In this document: one piece after another, positions 24,320-39,700 of the stretch
How the letters are laid out: each line of letters opens with the position of its first letter
Numbering within the stretch: the first letter of the stretch is position 1
From: Proteromonas lacertae
Lineage: Eukaryota > Sar > Bigyra > Opalinata > Proteromonadidae
NCBI GenBank assembly: GCA_002245135.1
Contig: NGBS01000617.1
Coordinates: forward strand, 16,575-80,574
Length of the DNA: 64,000 nt
Direction: 5' to 3'
Program-made: the position numbers and the translations under genes
Notes under the pieces: generated by a model
What the model was told of the DNA's origin: nothing
Database searches by the model: none
What the model saw: only the letters and a program-made list of their open reading frames with translations

Positions 24320-24897
24320 ATGAAAGAAATTAGTGACTGAATTTATGAATGTGATAAAGTAATTAAGTATACAGATGAAGAAGATATATATAAAGTGTGT
24401 TTAGTAAAACAATTCGTTGAAAGAGTGTAAAGAAAAGAAATAAATCATTGTAGAAATTGTTGATTGTTTAGTTAATAGAAGTGAATGGGTTAATATAATA
24501 GAAGAAGAAAAGAGACAAATAATTATGAAAATGTTGACTATTTTATATTATAGTAGTAATTGAATTATATGAGTGAAATAGTAAATGAATTGAATATATA
24601 GTCGAAGAGATTTAAATCTTCCAGAAAGATTAACAGAAAATCAATAGAATAATGAAATGAGTGATATAGATTTTATAGATTGTATATTATTTAAATCCTA
24701 AATCATAATTTCCAGAATCATCTCCAGCAGCAACTGAAGCAAGTAAAGTATCAACAGAAAGTGCTTGGGCAGTAGGTAATGTAGAAGGAGTTGAATTAGA
24801 AATAGATGAAAATACAAATGAAGCTGAAGTATCTAATAATACGATGAAGAAAACAAACAAATTTGCTTTAAAAAAGAAACATCCATTAAATATCTAA
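24320..24897 (+). pseudogene. Second relic of the Cys-rich gene, upstream of copy 3
   Basis: Near-identical duplicate of the 20119-20704 relic (offset ~4193), with the same stops and the same clean last exon ending at TAA 24895-24897, 138 bp before copy 3. Shared stops show that decay preceded the duplication. Confidence 0.5.
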
Positions 24898-25035
24898 TAT
24901 TTTCCTTTAATTTACTTGTTGAAGTTGTATTTCAAGTGTTAATAAACATGAATATAATAAACAAATATTGTGTAAGAATGATTTCTGTGTATGTAAATAA
25001 AAAATTCCATAAATGAAACGACTCAATATTTTGAA

Positions 25036-27522
25036 ATGTTGCATTTGATAGATAAAGTGTTATATGCTAAATTAGCATGTGATATGAAAGTATTATAATT
25101 AATTTATTTTTATTAGGAGAAAGAGAGAATAGAAAGAAGTGTTAATGAGTTAGATTTAGTTGTAGAATATGAAACTGATATTCAAAAGTTGAAAGTGTTT
25201 AATGTATGTGAAATGAAAGAGAAGCGAATATTAAAATTGTTAGAAAATAAGTGTTTGTTGTTAGTTTGTTGTTCCTCCTTCATTTGTCGATATAGAGTGT
25301 ATGATATGAATGATGATGGTGAATATATGATATATTGCAGAGAATATTACAGTAGAGACTTGAAAGAGATAGTTTCTAAAAATTGTTTATGTGTGAATGA
25401 AATATGTGATATAATAAGTTCAATATGTGATGATGTAATGGTATTGAATGAAAATGAGATTGTAGTAGGTAATTTGAAGAGTAGTAATGTGATATATGAA
25501 GAGAATGGTATTTTAAAGTTATGTGATTTATGTTTGAATGAAATAAGAAAAGAAGAAGATATGAGATTGTATGATATATGCTTCACAAGTCCAGAAGAGT
25601 TGAATGGATTAGAATATGATGAAGGAAGTGTGATTTGGTCAATTGGGTGTATATTATATGAAATGATGTTTAATAAATTACCATTTTCAGAAGATAATAA
25701 TATTTTTAAAACAAGAGAGAATATTGTGAGATGTAAATACAATATAGATGTAGAATGTGATGATAGAATGAAAGAGATGATATATAGAATGTTGAAATTG
25801 AAGAATGAAGATAGAATGAGTTTGAAAGAGTTGAAGAAAGAAATGATAAAAATGAGTGAAATATTGATAGATGAAGGTGATAATATGATGATATGTGAAG
25901 AAAGAAAAGAAATATTATTTAATAATGATTATTTGACAGAAGTATCACCATTTGATGTTTTATCAAAATATTATCGTAAATATAATAAATGGGAAGATAT
26001 TCGAGATGATTTGATAGAATTATACAATGATAAGCCAAACAAGAGAATATTGTCAATATTATTGATGATGAAATTATACAAAAGAGATGAATCAATAAAA
26101 GATAAACTGAAATATAGAGTTTATCATAAATGTGAAGTAGGAAAAGCAAGTCATTTAGATAGAAAGATATTGAATATTAAACATGATTGTTATGATATAG
26201 ACAAAATCAGAATTAATTCAAGTTGTTTTTGTTTATGTGAAGAAGGGATGAATTATTTTTTTAGAATAATGAAAATAATCAATCCAACAAATCTCTATTT
26301 TAGTATATTTCTAATCATTTTAATTATTATATAGATAGAATATTTGGTTGTAATTTTACTAACTGTTTTATTAAATCATTTATTAAATCAGTCCAGTATA
26401 TGAAATTGGAATATGTAGCTCTTCAATGTATTTAATACTTATTAAAATATATTATATTGAAATAGCTAATCGAATTGGTGTGAAAGGATTTAAATTGTTA
26501 CTTCCATATTTACATTTATTAATCAACAAAGACAATGAATTAAATCTTTGGAAAATGAAATTAAATGATGAATGTATGATGTTATTATTATCAGAATTAT
26601 ATAAATATCCAAATCTTCAGAGAATAGATATTAGAAATAATTGCAATATTCATTATAAAGGATTAAAAATTATATTATCCAAATTACTAATTTCAAAAGT
26701 AGACTTTGATTTGAAAGGATGTAAAGAAATACTGATTGATAAAGACATTCCAGAATCAATCAAATATATAAACCAATACAATGAATTATATCTGATTAAT
26801 TTAGAAATAGATGATGATATTTTCAAAACATTCATTTCATTAAGATCAAATGAATTGAAAGAAATAAAGAGATTAGATTTGAGTTGTATAATTTGATATT
26901 TTTATTATTATATAGATAATAAACTAACATACAAAAGTATAGAAATATTGATAAACAATTTATCTTCATTTCCAAATCTTAAACATCTCAAATTAAATGA
27001 AAATGAAATAGGAGATGAAGGAATGAAAATATTATCTCCGCATTTACATTTATTAAGTTATATTGATGAGATTAATTGTTCAAGTATAAATACTATCTTT
27101 TAATATTCAATAGAAATGGGATTATCTTCAATTGGAATGAAGTATTTATTAGATGGTTTAAAGAATATTGTTGAAAGGATTAGTCTTAATATAAGCTACA
27201 ATAATATTGACTCAGAAGGAATTAAAATGTTAATGAAATACATGAAAAAGAATAACAATATTAAAACATTGATCATTTATAGTATATATAAATTGAGTTT
27301 TAGAATTTCTTTTAATAGATAATCCAATTAATAAAACTGAAATGGATAAGTTGCAGAGAATAGTTGATAAAGATAATCTAGATAATAGATGCATAATATG
27401 TTTCAAGATTTAATGATCCAATTAAAGATGAAGTAGAGAGATACTGTACATTAAAATCGTTTTTAGATACATTCTCATTTATTGGAAAAAATAATAATAG
27501 ATGTGAAAAGAAAGAATTGTGA
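25036..27522 (+). CDS. Pseudokinase-LRR fusion, tandem copy 3 (shortened)
   Basis: Start ATG 25036, 27-nt first intron (25090-25116), and an unbroken kinase-like exon, so this copy shows the intact N-terminus. The VGNLKSSNV and CDLC substitutions are present. It is near-identical to copy 2 up to ~25917, then diverges for ~540 bp (different post-kinase region, introns re-read as GTATAT...ATATAG before 26335), becomes near-identical again from ~26458, and ends early: the LRR exons corresponding to 17852-18457 of copy 1 are missing and a tail with LKSFLDTFSFIG stops at 27520-27522 after one frame change near 27405. A strictly read frame stops at 27413. Confidence 0.7.
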
Positions 27523-27759
27523 AAGAATTGTCTAAAGAATTCTATAATGTTTATTAATACAAGCTATTTATTGATTTGTATCTGTTTGTGTGTTATAATT
27601 CTTCTTTTTCTTCTTATAGTAAATTCTTTGGTTAATTTTGAAAATAATAACCTCTAAGCTCTCTCTATAATTATTTATTAGAAAAACAAACTTCAAACAT
27701 AGTTTGTCAAGCTCATAGTTTGAAGACAACGTATTTTTGGTATTTAAAACAGGCTTTTT

Positions 27760-30700
27760 ATGATTAAGTATAATAATTATAATTGTTTCATCAATAGATA
27801 CCTATTCAGCTTACTAATTTACTTATCCGTGAGCATTTGTTTTGAGATACCTCTTCCTTATTTGAGTAATGTAGGTGAGGTTAATGAGGCTCCAATTATC
27901 AGAGTAACACACGAATATGACCATATAGAAGGAAGTGTTAGTCATATAAATGATGTTATAATATACGATATTGATGCTTTGAAGAATCCTGAAGCTTTGG
28001 TAAAGTTATTGTTATTGCCAAGTATATTTATAAATTATGTATAACAATATAGAATATGGAAATGTTAGTTTCAGTGATATTTCCAAAATTAGATATTGGT
28101 ATCCAAACGAAAATCCCAAATTAATATCTGTATTAGTGCATATGCAGGATTTAAGAGCTTTAGTATCCTCAATAATTTACACAGAAAGCAATGAATACAA
28201 AGGAGATAAAGATGAAATAGAAATAGAGTTAAATGATCGTGGTTTTACTGGAACAGGAGGTGAAAAATCATCTAAAAGTACAATTATAGTCAATTTAAAG
28301 TATATAAACAAAGGACCAAAGATTACTGGTGATTTTGAATTAATCTCAAACATATCTCAAGCTTCAATGATAAATCTGACAGATCGTGGATATGTAATTA
28401 CTGATGAAGATATAAATATGAAGAATCAAATGATGGTATTATCTTTAACCTCTGAATATGGTGAATTTATACTAAATGGTGGTGATATTGTAGTAGAATA
28501 TGAGAATATAACAAATGGAATAGCTATAACTAATAAAATAGAAATATTAAACAATATTTTAACAAATATGTCATTTCAATTATATCCAAATGTCAACACC
28601 TATAAGAAAGATTATATTAATTTTATATTGAGTATTATGTTGATAAATAACAATGAATTAAAAGATATAAAGATTCAATATTTGTCAGTAAATAGAACAG
28701 AATATAAACCAATAATTGAAGCTCCATTCGACATTACAATTGATGAAGACAGTCAATATAAATTCGATAGTTTTAAATTAAGTGATGAAAATGATAAATT
28801 TGATTCATTTGATTTATATAAACTAGTAATCCAAACCGATTGTGATAATAATAATAATAATTTTACAACAACTACTGCAGGCATTATTCAAAGTGGTATT
28901 ATGAATGGTTTACATCTTATTCTTATGAATGACAGTTATATTGAAGTAGAAGGACAATTAGAAAATCTTAACACTTTATTACATACAACTCTCTTTATTC
29001 CAAATGAAAATTATTATGGGCCAACAGAAATTTCATTAATTTTAAGCGATTATATATTAGAACCAGCAACTATCTATCGTACTATTAATATCGAACCAGT
29101 AAATGATGCTCCAGTTATTACAACAAAACATATCTATTATGGTAAAGAAAATCAAATAATTGAATTAGATGGATTTAGTGTGTCAGATATCGACTGTGAT
29201 TTAGATATATATATTGATATACAAGTGAATGTAGGTACAATTGGTTTTAAACAGAATAATCCTTGGTTAACATACACAATAGGTAATGGAGATGGTAAAG
29301 ATCAACATATTGCTCTTCATGGTAGTATATCAACAGTAAATCAAGTTTTGAAAGGATTAATCTATTATCCAGTGGAACATTTTAATTTTCATAAAGATGG
29401 AAGAGTGGAAGGTATTTTTAATGTGAATGATAATGGAAGATTTGGTAAAGGAGGAATAGAATCAACCACTTCATCATTTTATATTATTATCGAAAATGAA
29501 GTAGATAATACTGTTTTAAATATTGCTGACAGTAATTATGTTATTGATGAAGATACAGAATTAATGATTGAAGGTGTTGATGTTGTTGATAATGATGTTC
29601 AGTTATTTGATGATTTGGTAATTATGGTTGAAATTCAATGCAAAAATGGTAAAGTTATCATGAAGAATTATGAAGGTTTATATGTGATGAAAGGGAATAT
29701 TGTAACTGGAGAAAGTGATGGTTCTATTATATTTAGAGGATCAATTTCAAGTATAAACAATGGATTTAAAGCATTCTATTATCAGGGAAATAAAGATTAT
29801 TATGGCAAAGATGAAATATCAATTAAAGTGACAAACTTAGAAAAAATGATAAGTAATCCAGATAAAGCTGTTTCAAGTGGAAAAATTTCTATAGAAATTG
29901 AAGCAGTAAATGATGCACCAGTAATTGTAATTAATACTCCATATATAGAGATATATGAAAATGAATCCACAACTATTCAACCAGTAATTATTACTGATGT
30001 TGATGCAAGAGTAAATGATTTTATTCAGTTGAATATTTCCACTGAAATTGGTAGTGTAAAAATACCTTATATCAAGCAAGTAAACTATAAAGTTGGTAAA
30101 CCTGAAGAGTTTGAACAATTTGTGAGTTTAGAATGCACAAAAATAACACTTACAAAAGTATTAGATACATTTATATATAAGTCAAAGGAATATTACAGTG
30201 GAAGAGATTCTATTGAATATAGTGTAAATGATTTAGGTGCTACAGGAAAAGGCGGTTTTAAAACAGCTAAAATGTCAATTATTATACTGATTTATCCAGT
30301 AAATAATCCACCAATCATTAACTCACAAAACGAATATTTTATTGAAACAAAGAAAAACGGTTATATTAATAGATTGAATGGAATATCGATAAATGATATT
30401 GACTATACATTATCTTCTATTGATTATTTATTAACTGTAACAATTAAAGTAGATGAAGGTAATAAGAGTGATATTAAATCAGGAACAATTTCATTAGGTA
30501 ATTCTATTGAAGATTGTAACGGATTATTTTTTAGAAATGGAAGTGGATTTAACGACTCTTTTTTAGTATTTGATGGAAATGTTCAAAATATTAACAATGC
30601 ATTTGAGTAAAATAATATTCAACTACAAATTACTATGGTATGGAATATCAAATTTATACATTAAAGTGAGTGATAATGGTTATTTAAGTATGAATAATAC

Positions 30701-33700
30701 ACCAGTTTATACTGATGACGTTAATATAACATTAAGAGGATTGGATTTACCTATTTATTATGATTATAAATTTGAAGTTCCAATTACTTATTATACTACT
30801 GAAGAAGATACAATTCTTGAAAATATTACCGTTTCATTAGTGAATTTAAATCCTCCAGATAAATACATGTCAATTCAAATTGATATGAAAATAGGAAATA
30901 TTAGTGGAGTACAAAAGATATATAATGATGAATTAAACTATATTATTACTAATTCAAATTATACAATTATAGAACCATCAAATTCTATTTCAGTTCAAGG
31001 AACTTTGAATGGAATGAATGAATTTTTAAAAACTATAAAATATATTCCACAGTCCAAATTGGAATAGTTATTTAAATGGAGTTGATATAATGACAATCAC
31101 ATTATTAGTATTAAATGAGTCTCAATTGTTTGAGCCAATTATTAAAACTCAAATAACAATCTATGTAGAACCAATAAATGATATTCCAAATATCATATTT
31201 ACAAATGAAAGTTTAGCATTTAATGAATCACTCACTGTTAGTTCTTATATATTACCATCAATGTATATTACTGATATTGATTCTGAAGAAGATATATTTG
31301 CAATTTATTCTATTTCTATGAAAGTTTATTTTGGTAGTTTATCATTGAATTATACAGCTGGAATAAATATCACTTACAAAGATGATGAAAATATGAAATA
31401 TTATACTGTTAATGGAACAATATTGAATATCAATAGATTACTAAACAATATTTATTATACTTATCCAAAGAGAGGTATTTTACATGATAACTTTACACTC
31501 ACTGTGTATGATAATGGAAATTATGGAATAGATTCTGAAAATTTAACCGTTTCAAAAATGATTGATATAACTACTTATTATATCAACCATCCTCCTGATT
31601 ATGTTATTAATAATACAATGTTAAAGACTGATGAAGATACTAGATTGATATTGAATAATGTAGTGATAGATATACACGATAATGAAGAAGATCCGCTTAG
31701 TTTCTATATATATGCTAAATATGGTAGTATTAGATTTAATATATGTGATTTCAAACATGATTTCATTACAGTCATAAGTGGTTGTGGATATGAAGATCGA
31801 TTTATTTATATGATTGGTTCAAGCCAAGCCTTATTAAGAATGGTAAAAGAACAAGCTTATTTTGTGAGTGAATTGAATTGGAATAGTTATTATCGTGGAT
31901 ATGATGTTATCTATTACGGTTTAACTGATAAAGTGATGAATATGACTGAAATTCCAATTATCGAGTCACAATTTGTGTATGTCAATCCAATCAATGATAT
32001 ACCAACAATTACAGTTAATCAGAGTGAATATAATATTAAAAACAATGAATATCGTTTAATCAATGGAATTGTTGTTGATGATGTAGATATCAATGAAGGT
32101 GTATACAATCTATTAACTGTAAATTTGACCGTTTCAAGAGGATCAATTCATTTGAAATATTATGAAGGTTTACAGTTTTTAATTGGTTCACCAATTGAAT
32201 ATGAGAATTACAATAACTATACTAAAACAATCATCTTTAGATCAACTTTACTAAACGTCAATAAAGCTATTAATTCTATGAAATATAAAGCATGTAGTGT
32301 ATGTTTAGGAATTGACAATATCACAATATCCGTAACAGATGAAAATACCAATGAAATTGAAGTGAATGAAATAAGATATGAAGTGTCAAATTTAATCAAA
32401 ATTTACTTATTATCATCCTTAAATGAACCCTATGTTATAACTCCATTAACACCTTATTTTATAAAGGAAGATACAATTCAATCATTGAGTGAAATAACTG
32501 TAGTTGATGTTGATACTTTATATTATTATTTATATGTAAATATTACAGTTGATATAGGTAATATTGATGGTATTAAAAGTAGTGAAGATAATGATAACAT
32601 TTATATAATTAATAGTGATATTGACACTATCAATAATATGATTCATTCAGCCAATTATATTCCACCAAAAGACTATAACGGTTTAGTTACAATGACGATA
32701 TTTGTAGTTGATTCTGATAATTTAATATCACCTCTTAATTACATATATTTCCATGTTTTACCTGTAAATGATAAGCCAACTATTGATATTATCAATCCAT
32801 TAGAATCATTGAAAGTAGTGAAAAATACTCATACTATGTTTGACTTTATTGAAATTGATGATGTTGATTGTAATGAAATGTATAATAATTGGATAATTGA
32901 TAGTAAATATAACAATATGATTACAATGAATTTAACAGTAAAAGATGGTAATTTAACTGTAGATTCTCATTATCCTTATCCATTAATCAATAATGATAAT
33001 ATTCTCACAGAAAATAACAATAAAACGATCATATTTACAAATACAATTGAATATGTAAAATTGTTATTATCAAATATTCAATATACTCCAAAATATAACA
33101 GTTTAGATTCTGATCCAATCGTTTTATCATTAAATGATAATGGAAATACAGGCGAAGGTGGTGTATTAATAACAACCACTCAATTTATGATGGAAATAGT
33201 GAATAATACAGAATTACCTGTATTAAATGTAAATGAAAATGATTGGTTGAATGTTGATGAAGATATTCCAACGCTATTATTTGAAAATTTTACACTGAAA
33301 GATCCAAATGATTTTATTGGCTTATTTTATTACTTTAGAATTGGTGTAAAACATGGAAATATCACAATTAAAGAGAATAACAACAATAATTTGAAAATAA
33401 CCAATTATTTCAAGAATGAAACAGGTAGATATTTTGATTTTAGAGGTACTTTGAAAGATGTAAATGAAATATTCAAATTATTAGTTTATACAAGTGACTT
33501 GAATTATAATAATAATTGGAATTACAATATCAATAAAGACACTAATAAAATCTATCATAATGACTTTGAACTATTAACAATTGATATATCTTATGATCCA
33601 AATGATTTATCGAATAATAACAAAGCTCATAAAGAAATAAAAGTATCAGTAAATTGGATAAATGATTTACCCACAATAGAATCACCATCTGAGTTTATAA

Positions 33701-36700
33701 TGAAGGAATTAGAAGATACTACATTAAGAGGAATTAATATAACAGATGTTGATTTTAATGAAGTTGAGAATGGTTATTTAACTATACAAATATACTGTGA
33801 AAATGGTAATTTAGAGATTAATAATGATATTGCTTTGAGTAATGCTGTGAAATATGAAAGAATAGATAAAGGATATGAATTAAAAGGATATAAGAATGAT
33901 CAAATTAACAAAGTGGTAAATAATATAAGATATTTAAGTGGTGGATTACCAACAGATAAATTAATTATTGTTGTAAATGATAATGGATTTTCTGGAGATA
34001 ATAATAATAATAATAAAAATAGAAAAGATAGTAATATTATAAAGAAAGTAATTCCAATAAAAGTGTCAAGATTAGATACAACCCCATCGTTTTATATAGA
34101 GAATAAGAATATAGTAATAAACCAAGGTGAAACTATTAATTTGAATGTTATTCCACAATATAGTGGTGATACTTCCTACGAATTACAATTTACTATTACT
34201 AGTGATATATTAGCATTAACTGTTGATGATTCTACATTAGTTAGTTATCCTATTTATACAGATACAAATGTAACATTGTCTGGTACAATTGAGAATCTTC
34301 AAGCTGTCGCTAAAACTGTTCAATATCATTGTCCATCTTATTACAATTCTGCATTGTATGGAAGAATAATGATTTATTTCAAATTGAAGTTAATTCCAGG
34401 TGGTGATTCTATTTTACCAGTTTATGATAGTATAAGTATAACAGTCAATCCAATTAATACAAAACCAAATATATTATTCCCATTAAATGAAAATATCACA
34501 ACCAACGAAGATGTACCAATATTATTAGATAATATTCAAATATCTGATAATGATTTGAATATGAATGATTCTTATAATAATATATATTCAATCACACTTG
34601 AAACACTTTATGGGTCATTAGAAGTGAATAATATTGCTGGTTTAATCGCTAATAACAACATGTCTACAAATGGTAAAGTAATTTATATGGAAGGTACAAT
34701 TGAAAGGATTAATATTGCTTTGAAAAATACATATTTTATTCCTCAATTACATTGGAATTCAGTGAATAGAAACTCTCCAAGTAATGCAATTCCTGACTAT
34801 TTGAATATATCATTAAATGATAATGGAAATATTGGATCAATTGGTGAAAATATTGAAAATAGTTTAATCTCACAATTATCTATTAAAATATATGTTAATT
34901 CCGTCAATAATTGCCCAACGATTTATTTGAGTGAAAAAATGATTATTTTAGATGAAGATGTTGGTAAGAATATATCAAATATAATAGAAATCAATGATGT
35001 GGATATATTCCAAGATTTCTTAATTTTAACCATCTCTTCCATTCATTTAAAATTGAATTTATCAGTCAGTTACTCCAACAAAGATAAAGAAATAGAATGT
35101 AATAGTTGTAACAATTATAATAATTTCATTCAAATGAGAGCTAGATTAAATGACATTCAAAATAGTCTGAATAACTACCTTTCTGTCTTACCAAATAAAG
35201 ATTATAATGGAATTGACTTTATATATATCAGTATAGCTGAAGATAATAATAATAATAATAATTGTAATATAACAACTGCATTTTCTGTAAAGATAAATCC
35301 AATTAATGATCCACCAATTATCTTATATAATAATCAATACAATATACCTCGAAATAACACCTTATCTATTACTGATATTGAAGTAATTGATATTGATTGT
35401 ACTGAATCTCCTGTAGGATATTTAACATTGGAAATATATACAACTAATAGCGGATTATTGAATATTAACTTAGAGGAATATAATGTTATTAGAATAGTAG
35501 AAGGAAATATTGAAAATGATACAAAGTTAGTATTAGAAGGCAAGCTTAATGACTTGAATAGAGTATTATCCACTTTAAAATATATTCCATCAACGAATAT
35601 ATCAATAGAAAATGATATAATTGTTATGAAAATAAGTGATAATGGTTTTGATGGTAAAGATACTGTTGTTTATGATAATATAATCTACAATATATCAATA
35701 ACAATAGATAATGTCTATAATCCACCAGAAATAATAACAAACATAAAATACATCATCTCTAATGAAGATGAAACTCTATTATTAGAAAATAATAGTATTA
35801 TTATAAGAGATGAAAATGAGATGAATATAAATACTTATATATTAAAATTGACTGTTCAACAAGGCATATTGCAATATTACATTCCAGATAATGATAAATT
35901 ACAACCAACAGATTATTATTTAGGTAATAACATAAGTGATATTAATTATATACTTACTAATGTTTTATATACACCAAATTTGAATTATTATGGACATGAT
36001 ACTTTAACTATTTATATTGAGAAGTTACCAATGGATGAAGATAATAATAGAATATATAATACACTTTCAATTCCAATTTCAGTTACTCCAATCAATGATT
36101 TACCTGTTATAACGGCTATAAGTTCAAATATTGTTTCAGATACAATAGAGATGAATGAGAAAGATCATATTTCTATTTCATTGAATGTTAATGATGTTGA
36201 TGTTGATCCAATAGTCAATATTAACTTCTTTACAGTTACATTAGAATGCGATTTATTGTTTTTATCCATTTTTAAAGTACCAAATGTTCAATATATTGAA
36301 TTAAATGATCATTTTATTCAATTTATTGCTCCGATTGAAACATGTAATTTGATACTTAAGGAAATATCATTATATGCTCCTGATGGTGTTAATGGCAATA
36401 CTCAATTGAAGGTTACAGTAAATGATAATGGTTATTATGGAAAAGTAGAAAATAAAGACAATTTAAATGTAGTTAAAATAATAAATATCACAGTATTAAA
36501 TGTTAATAGTGAACCAGTAATCACAATAACTAATAAATATTATACAACTGAAAGAAATGATAGAATAATGATCAGTGGTACAACAATCTCTGATTCTGAT
36601 TCAACTGATATTCTTCCAGTATTAATGACTATTACAATGAGTAGTGAACATGGTAAAATCTGTTTAATGAAGGATAATTCAAAGTTGGAGTTTATGAATT

Positions 36701-39700
36701 GGTGATTTAAAAGACTGTTATAAAACTATTAAATTCACTACTACTGATTATTCTACTATAATTGATTCATTCTATTATATTCCTGATAGGTTATATATTG
36801 GAGTTGATATTGTTACAATTATTGCAAATGATAATGGTTATTCTGGTGTAGTAGGAGGTGAAACAAATGCATTAGAAAGTAAAGAAAGTATTTATATTCA
36901 TTGTGTTGATTCAATAACACCATCAACAATAATTACACCAGAAGAAATGAATGTTATAACAAATCAAATATATAATTTGAATAATATCTTTATTGATGTT
37001 CCTGCAGGTCCTTTACAAAATGAAATATTGTCAGAAATAGTGTTAGGCTGTGAATATGGTTATTTCATACATCAATCTTATTATCCAGGTTTATATCTAC
37101 CAAATTATGAAGATACAAAACCAAAAATAATTAAGATATATGGAAGGTTAAATGATATTAATAATGCAATTAAGAATCACAATATTATTGCTTATACAGT
37201 TGAAAATAAAGAAATTAGAAATGATGTAATTAATATTACTTTTAATGATAAGAGATATAGTTCAACTCCTGGAATTATTGATGTAATTGTTACTCCATCT
37301 TGTGATAAAATTGAATTTATTTATTCCAATTATTATTATGATTTTGAGGAAGATAGTTCAAATCATTTTACTGATATTTCTATTAAACCATTTAATGGAA
37401 GTAATAATGATAATATATATTTGTACATTGAAGTAAAATGTGAACATGCTATCTTAACATTTACATCTGTTAATAGTTTTGTTTATATCATTCCACCTGG
37501 TAAGAATCAAGTGAAAGTATATGGTAAATATAATGAAGTGAAAGATATATTGAATTATTTATATTATTTGCCTGATAAAGATTTCAATGGATTAGATTCT
37601 ATTAATATCACTGTTAATTATAATACTCAATTATGTAAAGAAAGTAATTCGTTATATTTATCAATAAAAGTAAATCCAATCAATGATCAACCAGTAATAA
37701 CACTTCGAACTAATAAATATACATTGAACAATGGTAAATCGTTGGAAATCAATAATGTAAGAATTGAAGATATTGATATAACAGATGATAGTTTCTATTA
37801 TCAATTTACAGTTTCAATTTTATGTGTTTATGGAAATATTAAATTATTGACAATGAATGGAATAAGACCAATTAACACTGCTAATAATAATGTTACTTTT
37901 ACTGGTTCATTAAAGTATATTAATCAAGTTATAAAGAGATTTATCTATATTTCTGATCCTATTTATTATGGTATTGATATTATTACAATTACTGTTAATG
38001 ATGAAGGAAATATTGATAGTAGAAATCCAAAAGTGAAATATGTTGTGAGTAATACAATAGAAATAACACTTTTAAAGACAATCCATCCATTAGAAGTTGA
38101 ATCAGTGAATAAAGACTATGAAATTAATGAAAATGAAGATTTAATTTTATCAGAGATGAAAATCAATAATTGTACTGAAAATCTAATTCATTTAGAAGTT
38201 AAATTCACTTATGGAAATGATCAGAATAATTCAATCATTAGAATGTTGAAAACAGATGGAGTGACAATCATAAATAATAACAATTACAGTAATATAATCA
38301 TTGAAGGTAAATATGATGATATATTACAAAGTTTAAATTCAGTTTATTATAAACCAAATACTCATTGGTTTGGTGTTGTTGTATTGAATTATTGCATTCA
38401 AGACAAGTCAATTTCTATTGAAAAATGTACAGATATAAAGATAAGAGTTAATCCAATCAATGATCCACCAGTTGTTCAATATATAAATAACAATTCAAAT
38501 ATAATAATAATGATAAAAGAAGGTGAAAGTATCAATTTGAATGATTTAGTATATGTTGATGATATTGATTCAAATTTAAATCCAAATGGAAAACAGATAG
38601 TTACGTTGGAATGTTTATGTTTATTATGTGAATTTGAAATTAATGAGAATAAGAATATTATCGGTTTTTATAAGAGAATTCAACATAATTCTATTATTTT
38701 ACAAGGAACAATTGATGTTATTCAAGAAGCAGTAAAAGTATTGAAATATATACCAATTCCTCATTATAATGGAAAAGATAATATCACTTTAATATTGAAT
38801 GATAATGGTGGTTATGGAAAATTATCAAACAGTAATTCAAACTATTTTGAAGTTCCATTATCAACAACACTTAATATTCCAATAGAAATAACTGCAGTAA
38901 ATGATGTACCCTATGTTATACCACCAACTAATATAAATGTTGAAGTAGAGAATGAATATTATGTATTTACAGTTGAAAACACAAGAATTAATGATTATGA
39001 TTTGAATGAGAATAAAAATGATAATAGTAACTTTGTATTGGTTAATATTAGTTGTAAATATGGAAAATTATCATTAAATAATGAAGAAGGAATTATTTAT
39101 ATAAATAGCAGTGAAAATAACAACACATTATTCTTCCATAGTAATTTGAATGATGTAAATAATGCAATTTCAATCATCAAATATTCAGTTTTATATAAAG
39201 ACATGAGAAATGATGATTCTATTACAATAACAGTAAATGATAATGGAAATACTGGTGAAGGAGGTAATAAAGAAGGTAAATATGAAATATATTTAAATCA
39301 ACATCAAATCAAACTTCCACCTCAAGTAAATTTTCCTCAATATACAATAGAAGGAAATCAAAATGAATGGATTAATTTACCTATCAATATAACTCATAAA
39401 GATAATATTATCAATACGAATGAGATAGATAATGATCGATTTGTGGAAGTAAAAATAGCTGCTGGTAATAGAGGATCATTGAGATGTGATAGATTGAAAA
39501 TCACTTCTGATCATTATAATATAATTGAAGATTTATATATCAATTGTAAAGGTAATTATACACTCTCTTTATTGAAGAAGAATGAAGAAATGAATGAGAA
39601 TAATAGTGTAATAATTCAATGTGATGCAAAAGATATGATTTATCATGAAAATGAGAATATCACAAGTATTGAAAGAGCATTAAAGAGTTTAAGAATATTG

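Larger units (their letters stand above)
15861..25917. repeat. Tandem segmental duplication of the pseudokinase-LRR locus
   Basis: Two overlapping near-identical pairs: 15861-18782 with 21203-24106, and 19943-20995 with 24144-25188 running on to ~25917. Together they imply a ~4.19-kb unit duplicated in tandem; the extra ~1.16 kb in unit 1 is the hAT insertion. Differences are scattered single bases plus short replaced patches (e.g. 17205-17310 against 22547-22638). Confidence 0.85.
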
